Source: Armatimonadota bacterium | GTDB lineage: Bacteria > Armatimonadota > Armatimonadia > Armatimonadales > Capsulimonadaceae | DNA length: 45,285 bases | Assembly: GCA_019239955.1 (NCBI GenBank) | Contig: JAFAZD010000130.1 | Location: 1 to 45,285, forward strand | Direction: 5' to 3' | Shown: positions 26,727 to 33,342 of the stretch, piece after piece | How positions within the stretch are numbered: position 1 is the first letter of the stretch | How the letters are laid out: the number at the start of each line of letters is the position of its first letter | Translations under genes and position numbers: made by a program | Notes under the pieces: generated by a model | What the model was told of the DNA's origin: nothing | The model's input: only the letters and a program-made list of their open reading frames with translations | Database searches by the model: none

Positions 26727-26730
26727 GTCA

Positions 26731-26760
26731 AGTAGGGGCGCAGCATGCTGCGCCCCTACT
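26731..26760 (+). repeat. Perfect 30-bp palindrome, GTAGGGGC family, CAGCA core
   Basis: Half-site AGTAGGGGCGCAGCA followed directly by its exact complement. It starts 5 bp after the M48 stop and reaches into the convergent gene, whose stop codon it supplies. It probably works as a bidirectional terminator hairpin. Confidence 0.85.
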
Positions 26761-27052
26761 CCTCCAGGCCGATCGGCAACTGCTCCTCGGCGGTGGCCGC
26801 CCGCAATTCATCCCCCATGTTGTCTTCCCGCTGGAAGACCAGCAGATAATACGACGCCGAATACTCCTGCGTCACGTCGCCGGGGGCCGTCAGTTGCTCA
26901 AAAGGGGCGCGCTCCATGCCCGGCTCGGTGCCGATGGACTTGCGCCAGGTGTCCGGCGTGAGGGAGAACAGACGCCAGCCCTGAGTGGCGTGGGCATCCA
27001 GAAGCCCCTGCATCCCCTCGTAATCCGTCACCACCGTCTTGTACCTGACCAT
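26756..27052 (-). CDS. DUF4177-like small protein
   Basis: A 98-aa protein resembling DUF4177: MVRYKTVVTDYEGMQGLLDA, a central GWRLFSLTPDTW and the C-terminal YYLLVFQRE. The family is small, soluble and of unknown function. The last residues (GLEE) and the stop lie at the edge of a palindromic repeat. ATG 27052 with GGGAGGGG upstream is preferred to far-upstream starts that would overlap the next gene. It is 59 bp downstream of the glycosidase gene on the same strand. Confidence 0.72.
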   Translation of the reverse strand: MVRYKTVVTDYEGMQGLLDAHATQGWRLFSLTPDTWRKSIGTEPGMERAPFEQLTAPGDVTQEYSASYYLLVFQREDNMGDELRAATAEEQLPIGLEE

Positions 27053-27111
27053 GCGCCCCTCCCAAATGTCCCAGAATTGTACCACAGGCGGGCGGACGAT
27101 GGCAAGCACGA

Positions 27112-28080
27112 TCAGCGCGGGAGTAGAACGACGGCGTCGGGGACGGTGACGCCGGTGAAGCGGGGGGACTGCACGGCGTTGCCCTGGCGGTAGGAGAATT
27201 GGGTGGACGCGCCGCCGTCCAGGCACATCGCCGCCTCGACCTGGGTGCCATCGTAGCGGGAAAAGTAGTCTCTCAGAAACGAGGCCAGGTCCGGGTAGGT
27301 CGTGCTGGAGGCGACGCCCAGGACGAAATGCGCGGGATGCCCCGCCGGGCCGTCGTAGGCGACAAAGGTGCGCGGTAGAGGGCCGGGGCTGGCGAGACGC
27401 TCCAGACGGTCCGTGACCACGACGCGGCCACGCTGAATCAGCGTCGGCCCGCAGCCGATGGCGTCCGTCACCGGCCAGGGGCGCGGGCGGCGGTGGCGGA
27501 TCAGGGGCGCGTCATAGGCCACGAGCGCCGGGGCAGTCGCGGCCCAGGCGATGGCCGGCGCCCCGCCGCGCGTCAGGCCGAAGACGCTGCGGACGTACCG
27601 CCCCGGCGCGAGCGTGGCGCTCCCCTGCCCCGTCAGCGGCGGCGCGGGGTGCATCACCCGGCCCTTCCGCACCAGCAGGCCGATGAACTCCTTGCGCCCC
27701 GCCTCATCCTCCTGCCCGAAGTAGCCGCCGTTGACCGCCGCCAGCGCGTGAGTCCGTGTCAGCCACTCCTGGGGTGTGTAGGCCAGTCCGCTCCCCCCGC
27801 GCACTTTGCCCGTCACGATGACGGGGTGGGCCGCGCCGCGGGTCAGGTCCACGTCCACGATGTCCACACCCGCGCCATCGCCGGTTGGAATCGCCCGATG
27901 CACGACGCCGGCGGCCAGCGTCTCCGCGCCCGCCGCCCCGTCCAACGCCGAAGACGCGCGGGCCTCGGCGGAGACGGCGTGGCGGGCGCAGCCGGCGGGG
28001 AGCAGGGCGACGCACAAAAGTAGGGGCGCAGCATGCTGCGCCCCCCCGTGTCGCAATGCCTTAGCCGTGTCATGCCCCAT
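27112..28080 (-). CDS. Phosphodiester glycosidase-family (NAGPA-like) lipoprotein
   Basis: A 322-aa exported protein with a phosphodiester glycosidase domain, the fold of the uncovering enzyme NAGPA, found in bacteria with cell-wall and exopolysaccharide roles. Motifs: THALAAVNGGYFG, DAIGCGPTLIQRG, EAAMCLDGGASTQFSY and a C-terminal VPDAVVLLPR. The signal peptide ends in LLPAGC, a lipobox, so it is probably membrane-anchored. ATG 28080 overlaps the gyrB stop by 11 bp and no ribosome site is seen, so translation may be coupled. The repeat at 28019-28047 encodes residues GGAQHAAPL of the signal peptide; a TTG inside the repeat's far edge is an alternative start. Confidence 0.82.
   Translation of the reverse strand: MGHDTAKALRHGGAQHAAPLLLCVALLPAGCARHAVSAEARASSALDGAAGAETLAAGVVHRAIPTGDGAGVDIVDVDLTRGAAHPVIVTGKVRGGSGLAYTPQEWLTRTHALAAVNGGYFGQEDEAGRKEFIGLLVRKGRVMHPAPPLTGQGSATLAPGRYVRSVFGLTRGGAPAIAWAATAPALVAYDAPLIRHRRPRPWPVTDAIGCGPTLIQRGRVVVTDRLERLASPGPLPRTFVAYDGPAGHPAHFVLGVASSTTYPDLASFLRDYFSRYDGTQVEAAMCLDGGASTQFSYRQGNAVQSPRFTGVTVPDAVVLLPR
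28019..28047 (+). repeat. Palindromic repeat, GTAGGGGC family, CAGCATGCTG core, inside a coding sequence
   Basis: AGTAGGGGCGCAGCA plus its near-complement ending in a run of seven C. It is almost identical to 26731-26760 but lies within the signal-peptide region of the glycosidase-type gene. Confidence 0.8.
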
Positions 28081-30694
28081 GCCAGTCAACGTTCTTGACT
28101 TCCTTGGCGTAGCGGATGATGAAGCGCTTGCGCGGCTCCACGTCATGCCCCATCAGGACGGAGAACATCTCGGCGGCTCGGGCGGCGTCCTCCAGATTGA
28201 CGCGCGCCAGGGTGCGGGTCTCGATGTTCATGGTCGTGTCGTACAGGTCGCCCGCGTCCATCTCGCCCAGGCCCTTGAAGCGCCCCACCTGCACGTCCTT
28301 GCGCTTGATTTCCTTCAAGATTCGGTCGCGCTCCTCCTCCGTGCGGGCGTAGTGGCGCGTGTCCTTGCCGCTCTTGATGGAGTACAGGGGCGGCTGCGCG
28401 ATGTAGACATGCCCGCCCTCGATCAGCGGCTGCATGTAGTTGAAGAAGAACGTCAGCAGCAGCGTGCGGATGTGGTCCCCATCGACATCCGCGTCCGTCA
28501 TAATTACAATTCTATCGTAACGGAGCTTACTCATGTCGAACTTGGAACTGGACTCGCCCTCGGCGTCATCGTCGTCACTGTCCACCTTGATGCCGATGCC
28601 CAGCGCCGTGATCAGGCTGCGGACCTCGTTGTTCTCCAGCGTCTTGTCTAGCGCCGCCTTGCCGACGTTGATGATCTTGCCCCGCAACGGCAGTATCGCC
28701 TGATACCGCCGATCCCGGCCCTGCTTCGCGCTGTTATGGACGAACACCCCGCTCGCCAGCGCGAAGTTGTGGTACTTGTCCACGGTGATGTCGTAAACGT
28801 CCGCCGTTTCCGTGAGCGGCTGAACGGCAAGCACAGTGCGGTCGGCAGGCTGCTTATCGGCCTCTGTGCCCTGAGAAGACGCCAGCGACATGAGCGGTTG
28901 AGACGGCTTCAACTCAGACGCCGCGCGGTACGAGCCGCCGTGCAGGCGGAACGGGTGATCCGGGGTGCAGCGGACGCGCTCACCATTATCCAGCAGGACT
29001 TCCACAAGCGCCGCCTGTCGCCTGGTCAGACGCGGCTCAACCAACGGCACGACACGGACATCTCCTGCGTCATTGGTGGCATAGCCAAAGTGAGCGACGC
29101 CGCGCGTCCAGTCCTCTGCCAACTCCTGGATGGTTTTTGTTCCGCCGGAAGCTAGTTTAATTTTTGTAGAAAAAATCAAACAACCGCCGGCGCTGTCGCC
29201 CTCGACCAAAAACAACTCGCACTTCTTGGGGTCGCGCTCGGTGCAGTCGGCGAGTTTGCCGGGGAGGTTGGAGTTCTCCAGGCTGTTCTGGCGCTTGATC
29301 AGGTCAGCGGCCTTGCGGGCGGCGTCGCGGGCGCGCTGGGCGGTGATGGACTTGTCCACGATGCGCTTGCCGACGTTCGGATTCTCCTCCAGGAACTGCG
29401 ACAGCCCCTCGCCCATGATGGAGTTGACGATGCCTTCCACCTCGGAGTTGCCCAGCTTCGCCTTGGTCTGGCCCTCGAACTGCGGCTTGAACAGACGCAC
29501 GGAGATCACGGCCGTCAGCCCCTCGCGCACGTCGTCGCCGGAGAGGTTCGGGTCCTTCTCCTTGATTGCCCCGGACTTGCGCGCGTACTGGTTGATGACG
29601 CGGGTGAGCGCCGTGCGGAAGCCGGACAGGTGCGTGCCGCCCTCCTTGGTGTGGACGTTGTTGGCGAAGGACAGCACGGTCTCCGTGTACGTCTGGTTGT
29701 ACTGTAGCGCGATCTCGACCTGCACGTCCTCGCGCGTCCGCATGAAGTAGATCGCCGGGCCGATGGGATCCTTGTTCTCGTTGAGGTGCTCCACCAATTC
29801 GGCGATGCCGCGCTTGTAGTGGTACGTCACCGGCTCCACGCCCGTCAGCCTGTCGTGGAAGTGAATCGTGACCTCGCGGTTCAGGTAGCAGGTGTTGCGG
29901 ATGCGCTGCTCGAAGATGTCGGGCTTGTAGGCGAAGTCGCCGAAGATCTGATTGTCAGCGAGCCAGGTGATGGTGGTGCCGTGGCCGTCACCCTCGCCGA
30001 TCACTTTCAGCGGCGGCTTGCCCTTGGGAATGCCGCGCTCGCAGCGCAGCTTGTAGCGCTTGCCGCGCTGCTCGACGATGGCCTCGCACCACTCGGACAG
30101 AAAGTTGACGCAGGAGAGGCCGACGCCGTGCAGACCGCCCGACACCTTGTAGCCGCCGCCGCCGAACTTGCCGCCGGCGTTCAGCTTGGTCATCGCCAGC
30201 TCGACGCCGGACAGCCCCGTCTGCTTGTTGATGTCCGGCGGGATGCCGCGCCCGTTGTCGCGCACGGAGATGGTGTTGTCCGCGTTGAGCGTCACCCAGA
30301 CCTCGGAGGCGTGGCCGGCGAGCACCTCGTCAATGGAGTTGTCCAGCACCTCGAACATCAGGTGGTGCAGGCCCGCCTGCCCGGTGTCGCCGATGTACAT
30401 GGCGGGGCGGGTGCGGACGTGCTCGACGCCCTCCAGGAGCCGGATGGTGTCGGCGGTGTAGTCCTCCGTGACGCGGCTCATCGCCGCGCCGTCCGGGTCG
30501 TCCTCCATGCCGGTGACGACTTGCTTGCCGGTGGTGTCCAGCAGCGCGGCGGCCTCCTCCCCGCCGCTGCCGTCCCGGCCGCCTTTTCCATTCTTCGCCG
30601 GCCGCTTCGGCGCGGTCTGCTCCAAGGAGACAGGTTCGGCCCGCTCGGTGATGACATCCAGCAGCGACGGCTGCTGCTCCTCATTTTTCCCCAT
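28070..30694 (-). CDS. gyrB: DNA gyrase subunit B containing an intein
   Basis: An 874-aa precursor; the spliced protein would be 724 aa. Gyrase B supplies ATP-driven negative supercoiling with GyrA. Seen: the GHKL ATPase (VRTRPAMYIGDTGQAGLHHL, VLDNSIDEVLAGHA, DNGRGIP, GGLHGVGLSCVNFLSEW), the transducer region, and the TOPRIM domain (ELFLVEGDSAGG, residues 492-504), interrupted by a 150-aa intein (505-654) and resuming with SAKQGRDRRYQAILPLRGKI. The C-terminus has GRFKGLGEMDAGDLYDTTMN. The first about 80 residues are a charged low-complexity extension. ATG 30694 follows GAGGAG at 13 nt; a GTG at 30715 is an alternative start. Confidence 0.95.
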   Translation of the reverse strand: MGKNEEQQPSLLDVITERAEPVSLEQTAPKRPAKNGKGGRDGSGGEEAAALLDTTGKQVVTGMEDDPDGAAMSRVTEDYTADTIRLLEGVEHVRTRPAMYIGDTGQAGLHHLMFEVLDNSIDEVLAGHASEVWVTLNADNTISVRDNGRGIPPDINKQTGLSGVELAMTKLNAGGKFGGGGYKVSGGLHGVGLSCVNFLSEWCEAIVEQRGKRYKLRCERGIPKGKPPLKVIGEGDGHGTTITWLADNQIFGDFAYKPDIFEQRIRNTCYLNREVTIHFHDRLTGVEPVTYHYKRGIAELVEHLNENKDPIGPAIYFMRTREDVQVEIALQYNQTYTETVLSFANNVHTKEGGTHLSGFRTALTRVINQYARKSGAIKEKDPNLSGDDVREGLTAVISVRLFKPQFEGQTKAKLGNSEVEGIVNSIMGEGLSQFLEENPNVGKRIVDKSITAQRARDAARKAADLIKRQNSLENSNLPGKLADCTERDPKKCELFLVEGDSAGGCLIFSTKIKLASGGTKTIQELAEDWTRGVAHFGYATNDAGDVRVVPLVEPRLTRRQAALVEVLLDNGERVRCTPDHPFRLHGGSYRAASELKPSQPLMSLASSQGTEADKQPADRTVLAVQPLTETADVYDITVDKYHNFALASGVFVHNSAKQGRDRRYQAILPLRGKIINVGKAALDKTLENNEVRSLITALGIGIKVDSDDDDAEGESSSKFDMSKLRYDRIVIMTDADVDGDHIRTLLLTFFFNYMQPLIEGGHVYIAQPPLYSIKSGKDTRHYARTEEERDRILKEIKRKDVQVGRFKGLGEMDAGDLYDTTMNIETRTLARVNLEDAARAAEMFSVLMGHDVEPRKRFIIRYAKEVKNVDWHGA
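28733..29182 (-). other. GyrB mini-intein (150 aa, no homing endonuclease)
   Basis: A protein intron that should remove itself from GyrB. It begins with Cys (CLIFSTKIKLASGG), has block B with TPDH in RVRCTPDHPFRL, block F in VYDITVDKYHNFALASG and block G ending VFVHN, followed by Ser as the +1 residue. The join GDSAGG/SAKQGRD restores the conserved TOPRIM sequence, a known GyrB intein site. No LAGLIDADG motif lies between blocks B and F, so it is a splicing-only mini-intein. The first about 15 codons are markedly AT-rich compared with gyrB. Confidence 0.93.
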
Positions 30695-30774
30695 TGCTTG
30701 TCCGATTCTCCTCACACCTCGCCCAGTATTTGAGTTATCAACAACTGAGAATTGCTTCCTGAAAATACGAATAT

Positions 30775-30804
30775 ATTATAGCACAGCGGCGAGGGGAAAG
30801 TCAA
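30775..30804 (-). promoter_or_regulatory. gyrB promoter
   Basis: On the minus strand TTGACT (30804-30799), an 18-nt spacer and TATAAT (30780-30775). It gives a leader of about 75 nt before ATG 30694. The rest of the 336-bp gap 30695-31030 holds the next gene's terminator and no gene. Confidence 0.75.
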
Positions 30805-30915
30805 CAAAATCGGCGCGCCGGCAGGAATGGGGAGGCCTGAATCTGCGCCACTCCCCGCAGGTTCAGGCCAGGCGGCTGCCCTCTCCGGGGGCGGGCATCT
30901 TTCAGACGCGGGACG

Positions 30916-30943
30916 AAAAAAGACCCCGGTTCTATGACCGGGG
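30916..30943 (-). terminator. Rho-independent terminator of the subtilase gene
   Basis: On the minus strand a 7-bp stem (CCCCGGT/ACCGGGG arms) with a 6-nt loop is followed by a run of six T. It is about 90 bp after the stop of the S8 protease gene and upstream of the gyrB promoter. Confidence 0.88.
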
Positions 30944-31030
30944 CCGGAGGAGATTAGCCGCGATGGGCGGGGCCGCCATCCCACAGGATGCGGGGGCGGG
31001 CCTTCGGGGAAACGCAGATTTTGTGGTGCA

Positions 31031-32914
31031 TCAGTTTTCTCCGTTGATCGCGGTCGCGGACAGGTCGACGCCGGGGCCGCTGCTGCCCCAGATCGCGCGG
31101 TTAGCCGCCACGGCGGCGCTGCTGCCCCAGATCGCCCGGCTGCCCCAGATCGCCCGGCTGGCACTCAGAGTGCTGCAGCCCCAGATCGCTCGGCTGGCGT
31201 CCAGCAGAGCACCGGACCCGGCGACGGCCGTGCTGCCCCAGATGGCGCGCAAGTCGGTGATGTTGCTGCCCCAGATCGCGCGCGACCCCCAGATCGCCCG
31301 GCTGCCGTAGACCGAGGGATCCATGGCGATGTTGACATTGCCCTGGTCGTCCATTACCAGCAACGGGCTGAGCGCGTAACTGCCTGCCGGCACCGTAACG
31401 GTGGACTGTAGGGCCGCCGGGATGTCCAGGTAGCCCGCCCCGTAGGTGCAGGGATCGCCCATGCCCTGCGCGTTGACCCATTTATCCGCCGAGATCATCA
31501 GCCGGGCCTTGATCGTGTCCGGCGAGAGATTCGGGTTCTGCAGCAGCAGCAGCGCCGCCGCCCCCGCCACGACGGGAGACGCCATGCTGGTGCCCGACAG
31601 CCGGAAGTAGAGGTCCGACGTCTGGGCTCCCTTCTTCTTGTTGAGGTACATGTACGTCGAGAGCGGGATCTGGTTGGAGCCGTTGTAGGCCGTGTCCAGG
31701 GTGCTGCCCTTGACGTCCAGCGAGATGACGCGGTTGCCCGGCGCGACGATGTCGGGCTTGAGTGTGCAGTCGCCGGGTGTCGGCCCGCGCGAGGAGTAGG
31801 TGGCGATCAGGTCATCGGCCCGGCTCGTGTCCTCCTGCTTCATGGCCCCGACGGTGATGACGTAGGGGTCATTGCCGGGCGACTGGATCGAGCCGTAGTT
31901 CGTCCCCCAGCCCTCGTTGTCCGTGCCGCTGGCCTGGACGCTGTTGACACGCCCGTCGTTGCCGGCGGCGCAGACGACGACGATGCCAGCCTTCCAGGCC
32001 GCCTCCACCGCCTGGCAGAGCGGGTCGTTGACGTAGGTGTCGCAGACCGGGTGGCCCAGCGACAGGTTCAGGACCTTGATGTTGTCCTTCGCCTGGTTCT
32101 GGACCACCCACTGGAGGCCGGCCAGCACGGTGCTGACGCTGCCCTGGCCGTTCTGGTCCAGCACGCGCACCGCGACCAGGTTCGCCTGCGCCGCGATGCC
32201 GTAGAAGGTCTGGGAGTACTGCGGCCCCGTCGAGGCGGCCCCGTCACCGGCGACGATCCCGGCCACGTGCGTGCCGTGCCCGCAGAGGTCGTCGGTGGCG
32301 GCGGGGTTGACGTTGCCGGTAGCGTCGGCGACGAAGTTGACCCCGTCAATGACGCGGCTGCCGCCGCCGAGGAGTCCGGCAAGGAGGCCTAGCAGGGTCG
32401 GCGTTTGCAGGTCCTGGGCCTGCTGGTGGATGCCGCTGTCCACGACGGCGACGGTGACGCCCGCGCCGGTCAGACCGTACTGCTGAAAGGCGACATTATC
32501 CAGGCTGGAGCCGACGGTGAAGGCGTCGTTCTTCTTCACCACGCCGTCCAGAGAGACGTGCCGCACGAAGGGCAGCGCGGCCAGCCTGTCCAGGCTGCGC
32601 GACGGCAGCCGCAGCGCGACCGAGCGGATGAAGGGCAGGCGCTGCGTGATGGCGCCGCCGAGCGCCGCGATCTGCGCCTGGCGGGCGGGCGTCAGGCCCC
32701 CGTCGAGCGCGACGATCACGGCGGCGGGGCCCGCGCCGGTCTTGGCGTGGGACAGCGCCAGGTCGCCCTTGGCGGCGAGCGCGCCGGCCCGGGTGGGTTG
32801 AGTCATCCCGGTCGCCAACCCGGCGGCCAGGGAGCAGGTCAGCAGGGCCGCGGCGGCCCGCTTGCCCCGGCGGGACTGCCGGGACATTGATTGAATGTGA
32901 CTGAGACGATCCAT
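31031..32914 (-). CDS. Secreted S8 (subtilisin-type) serine protease with C-terminal AIWGS repeats
   Basis: A 627-aa exported subtilase. After a basic N-terminus comes a hydrophobic signal (AAAALLTCSLAAGLATG), an I9-like propeptide (about 45-130), and the catalytic domain with the triad Asp159 (VAVVDSG), His213 (GHGTHVAG) and Ser443 (GTSMASP), plus the oxyanion Asn319 (AAGND). A small domain follows, then residues 538-611 carry seven copies of RAIWGS or RAIWGC separated by short variable spacers. ATG 32914 has GAGGG 7 nt upstream. Two GEMM riboswitches lie in the 428-bp leader. The repeats may be an anchor, an adhesive surface or releasable peptides; their role is not established. Confidence 0.93.
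   Translation of the reverse strand: MDRLSHIQSMSRQSRRGKRAAAALLTCSLAAGLATGMTQPTRAGALAAKGDLALSHAKTGAGPAAVIVALDGGLTPARQAQIAALGGAITQRLPFIRSVALRLPSRSLDRLAALPFVRHVSLDGVVKKNDAFTVGSSLDNVAFQQYGLTGAGVTVAVVDSGIHQQAQDLQTPTLLGLLAGLLGGGSRVIDGVNFVADATGNVNPAATDDLCGHGTHVAGIVAGDGAASTGPQYSQTFYGIAAQANLVAVRVLDQNGQGSVSTVLAGLQWVVQNQAKDNIKVLNLSLGHPVCDTYVNDPLCQAVEAAWKAGIVVVCAAGNDGRVNSVQASGTDNEGWGTNYGSIQSPGNDPYVITVGAMKQEDTSRADDLIATYSSRGPTPGDCTLKPDIVAPGNRVISLDVKGSTLDTAYNGSNQIPLSTYMYLNKKKGAQTSDLYFRLSGTSMASPVVAGAAALLLLQNPNLSPDTIKARLMISADKWVNAQGMGDPCTYGAGYLDIPAALQSTVTVPAGSYALSPLLVMDDQGNVNIAMDPSVYGSRAIWGSRAIWGSNITDLRAIWGSTAVAGSGALLDASRAIWGCSTLSASRAIWGSRAIWGSSAAVAANRAIWGSSGPGVDLSATAINGEN
31082..31309 (-). repeat. Coding repeat array for RAIWGS peptides
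   Basis: Seven units of the 18-bp coding motif for RAIWGS; on the plus strand they read as variants of CTGCCCCAGATCGCCCGG. Some units are directly adjacent and others are spaced by 5 to 17 residues, and one ends in Cys in place of Ser. Confidence 0.9.
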
Positions 32915-32933
32915 GTCTTTTCCCTCGACATCG

Positions 32934-33035
32934 CAATTCGGCGGCCCGGCGGCCATGCCCCCCATGAGACATGGAAGGGGCGCAGGCCCGTGGCTTTGCG
33001 CCCCGCGCTTTCGCGCGGTTTGCCCTTGTCGATTG
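32934..33035 (-). promoter_or_regulatory. Cyclic di-GMP-I (GEMM) riboswitch, copy 2, next to the protease start
   Basis: On the minus strand the conserved core is GGGCAAACC, a GCGC/GCGC stem capped by a GAAA tetraloop, then GGGGCGCAAAGCCACGGGCC, a variable arm, and GGCATGGCCGCCGGGCCGCC. This is the GEMM-I order: GGCAAACC, GNRA loop, GCAAAGC, ACGGG, ATGGC. CAATCG (33035-33030) and CGAATTG (32940-32934) can close the P1 stem. A second possible pairing, TCGACA (33032-33027) with TGTCGA (32930-32925), overlaps the GAGGG ribosome site of the protease, suggesting control of translation. Confidence 0.85.
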
Positions 33036-33117
33036 TGAGGAAACAGGCCGGCGCGGTTTGGAGATTTGCGCCCGCCTGAGAGGGAGCCATCGGCCCGAAG
33101 ATTCCGTCCTCCCGGTG

Positions 33118-33217
33118 CGCCCGTTCGGCGGCTCGGCCATCTCGTCGGTCATTGCGCCGCCGAGACCCGTCAGCTTTGCGTCGCGGCCTTGCGGCCGGTT
33201 TGCCTTTTTCGGGGGCG
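33118..33217 (-). promoter_or_regulatory. Cyclic di-GMP-I (GEMM) riboswitch, copy 1 (upstream member of the tandem)
   Basis: On the minus strand: GGCAAACC, a GGCC/GGCC stem with a GCAA tetraloop, GCGACGCAAAGCTGACGGGT, an arm with CGGCGG/CCGCCG pairing, and GAGATGGCCGAGCCGCC. CGCCC (33217-33213) and GGGCG (33122-33118) close P1. It lies 82 nt upstream of copy 2 and about 125 nt after the stop of the HD-GYP/GGDEF gene. Both copies keep the G of GGCAAACC that contacts the ligand, which favours c-di-GMP over cGAMP. Confidence 0.85.
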
Positions 33218-33342
33218 AAGGAAAACCCTCATTCTCATTATGCCGGTGGGCGCTCCCGGCCTCACTGTCCGCTTTACGGGAATCGCCCCCCATTCCGACA
33301 GACCTGGCGGGGCGGGGGGCAGAGTGAACAAGGGGGTGGAAC

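Noticed and set aside
33225-33342. A third GEMM copy further upstream in the protease leader
   Set aside because: The minus strand has a GTAAAGCGG resembling GCAAAGC, but no GGCAAACC or tetraloop stem precedes it.
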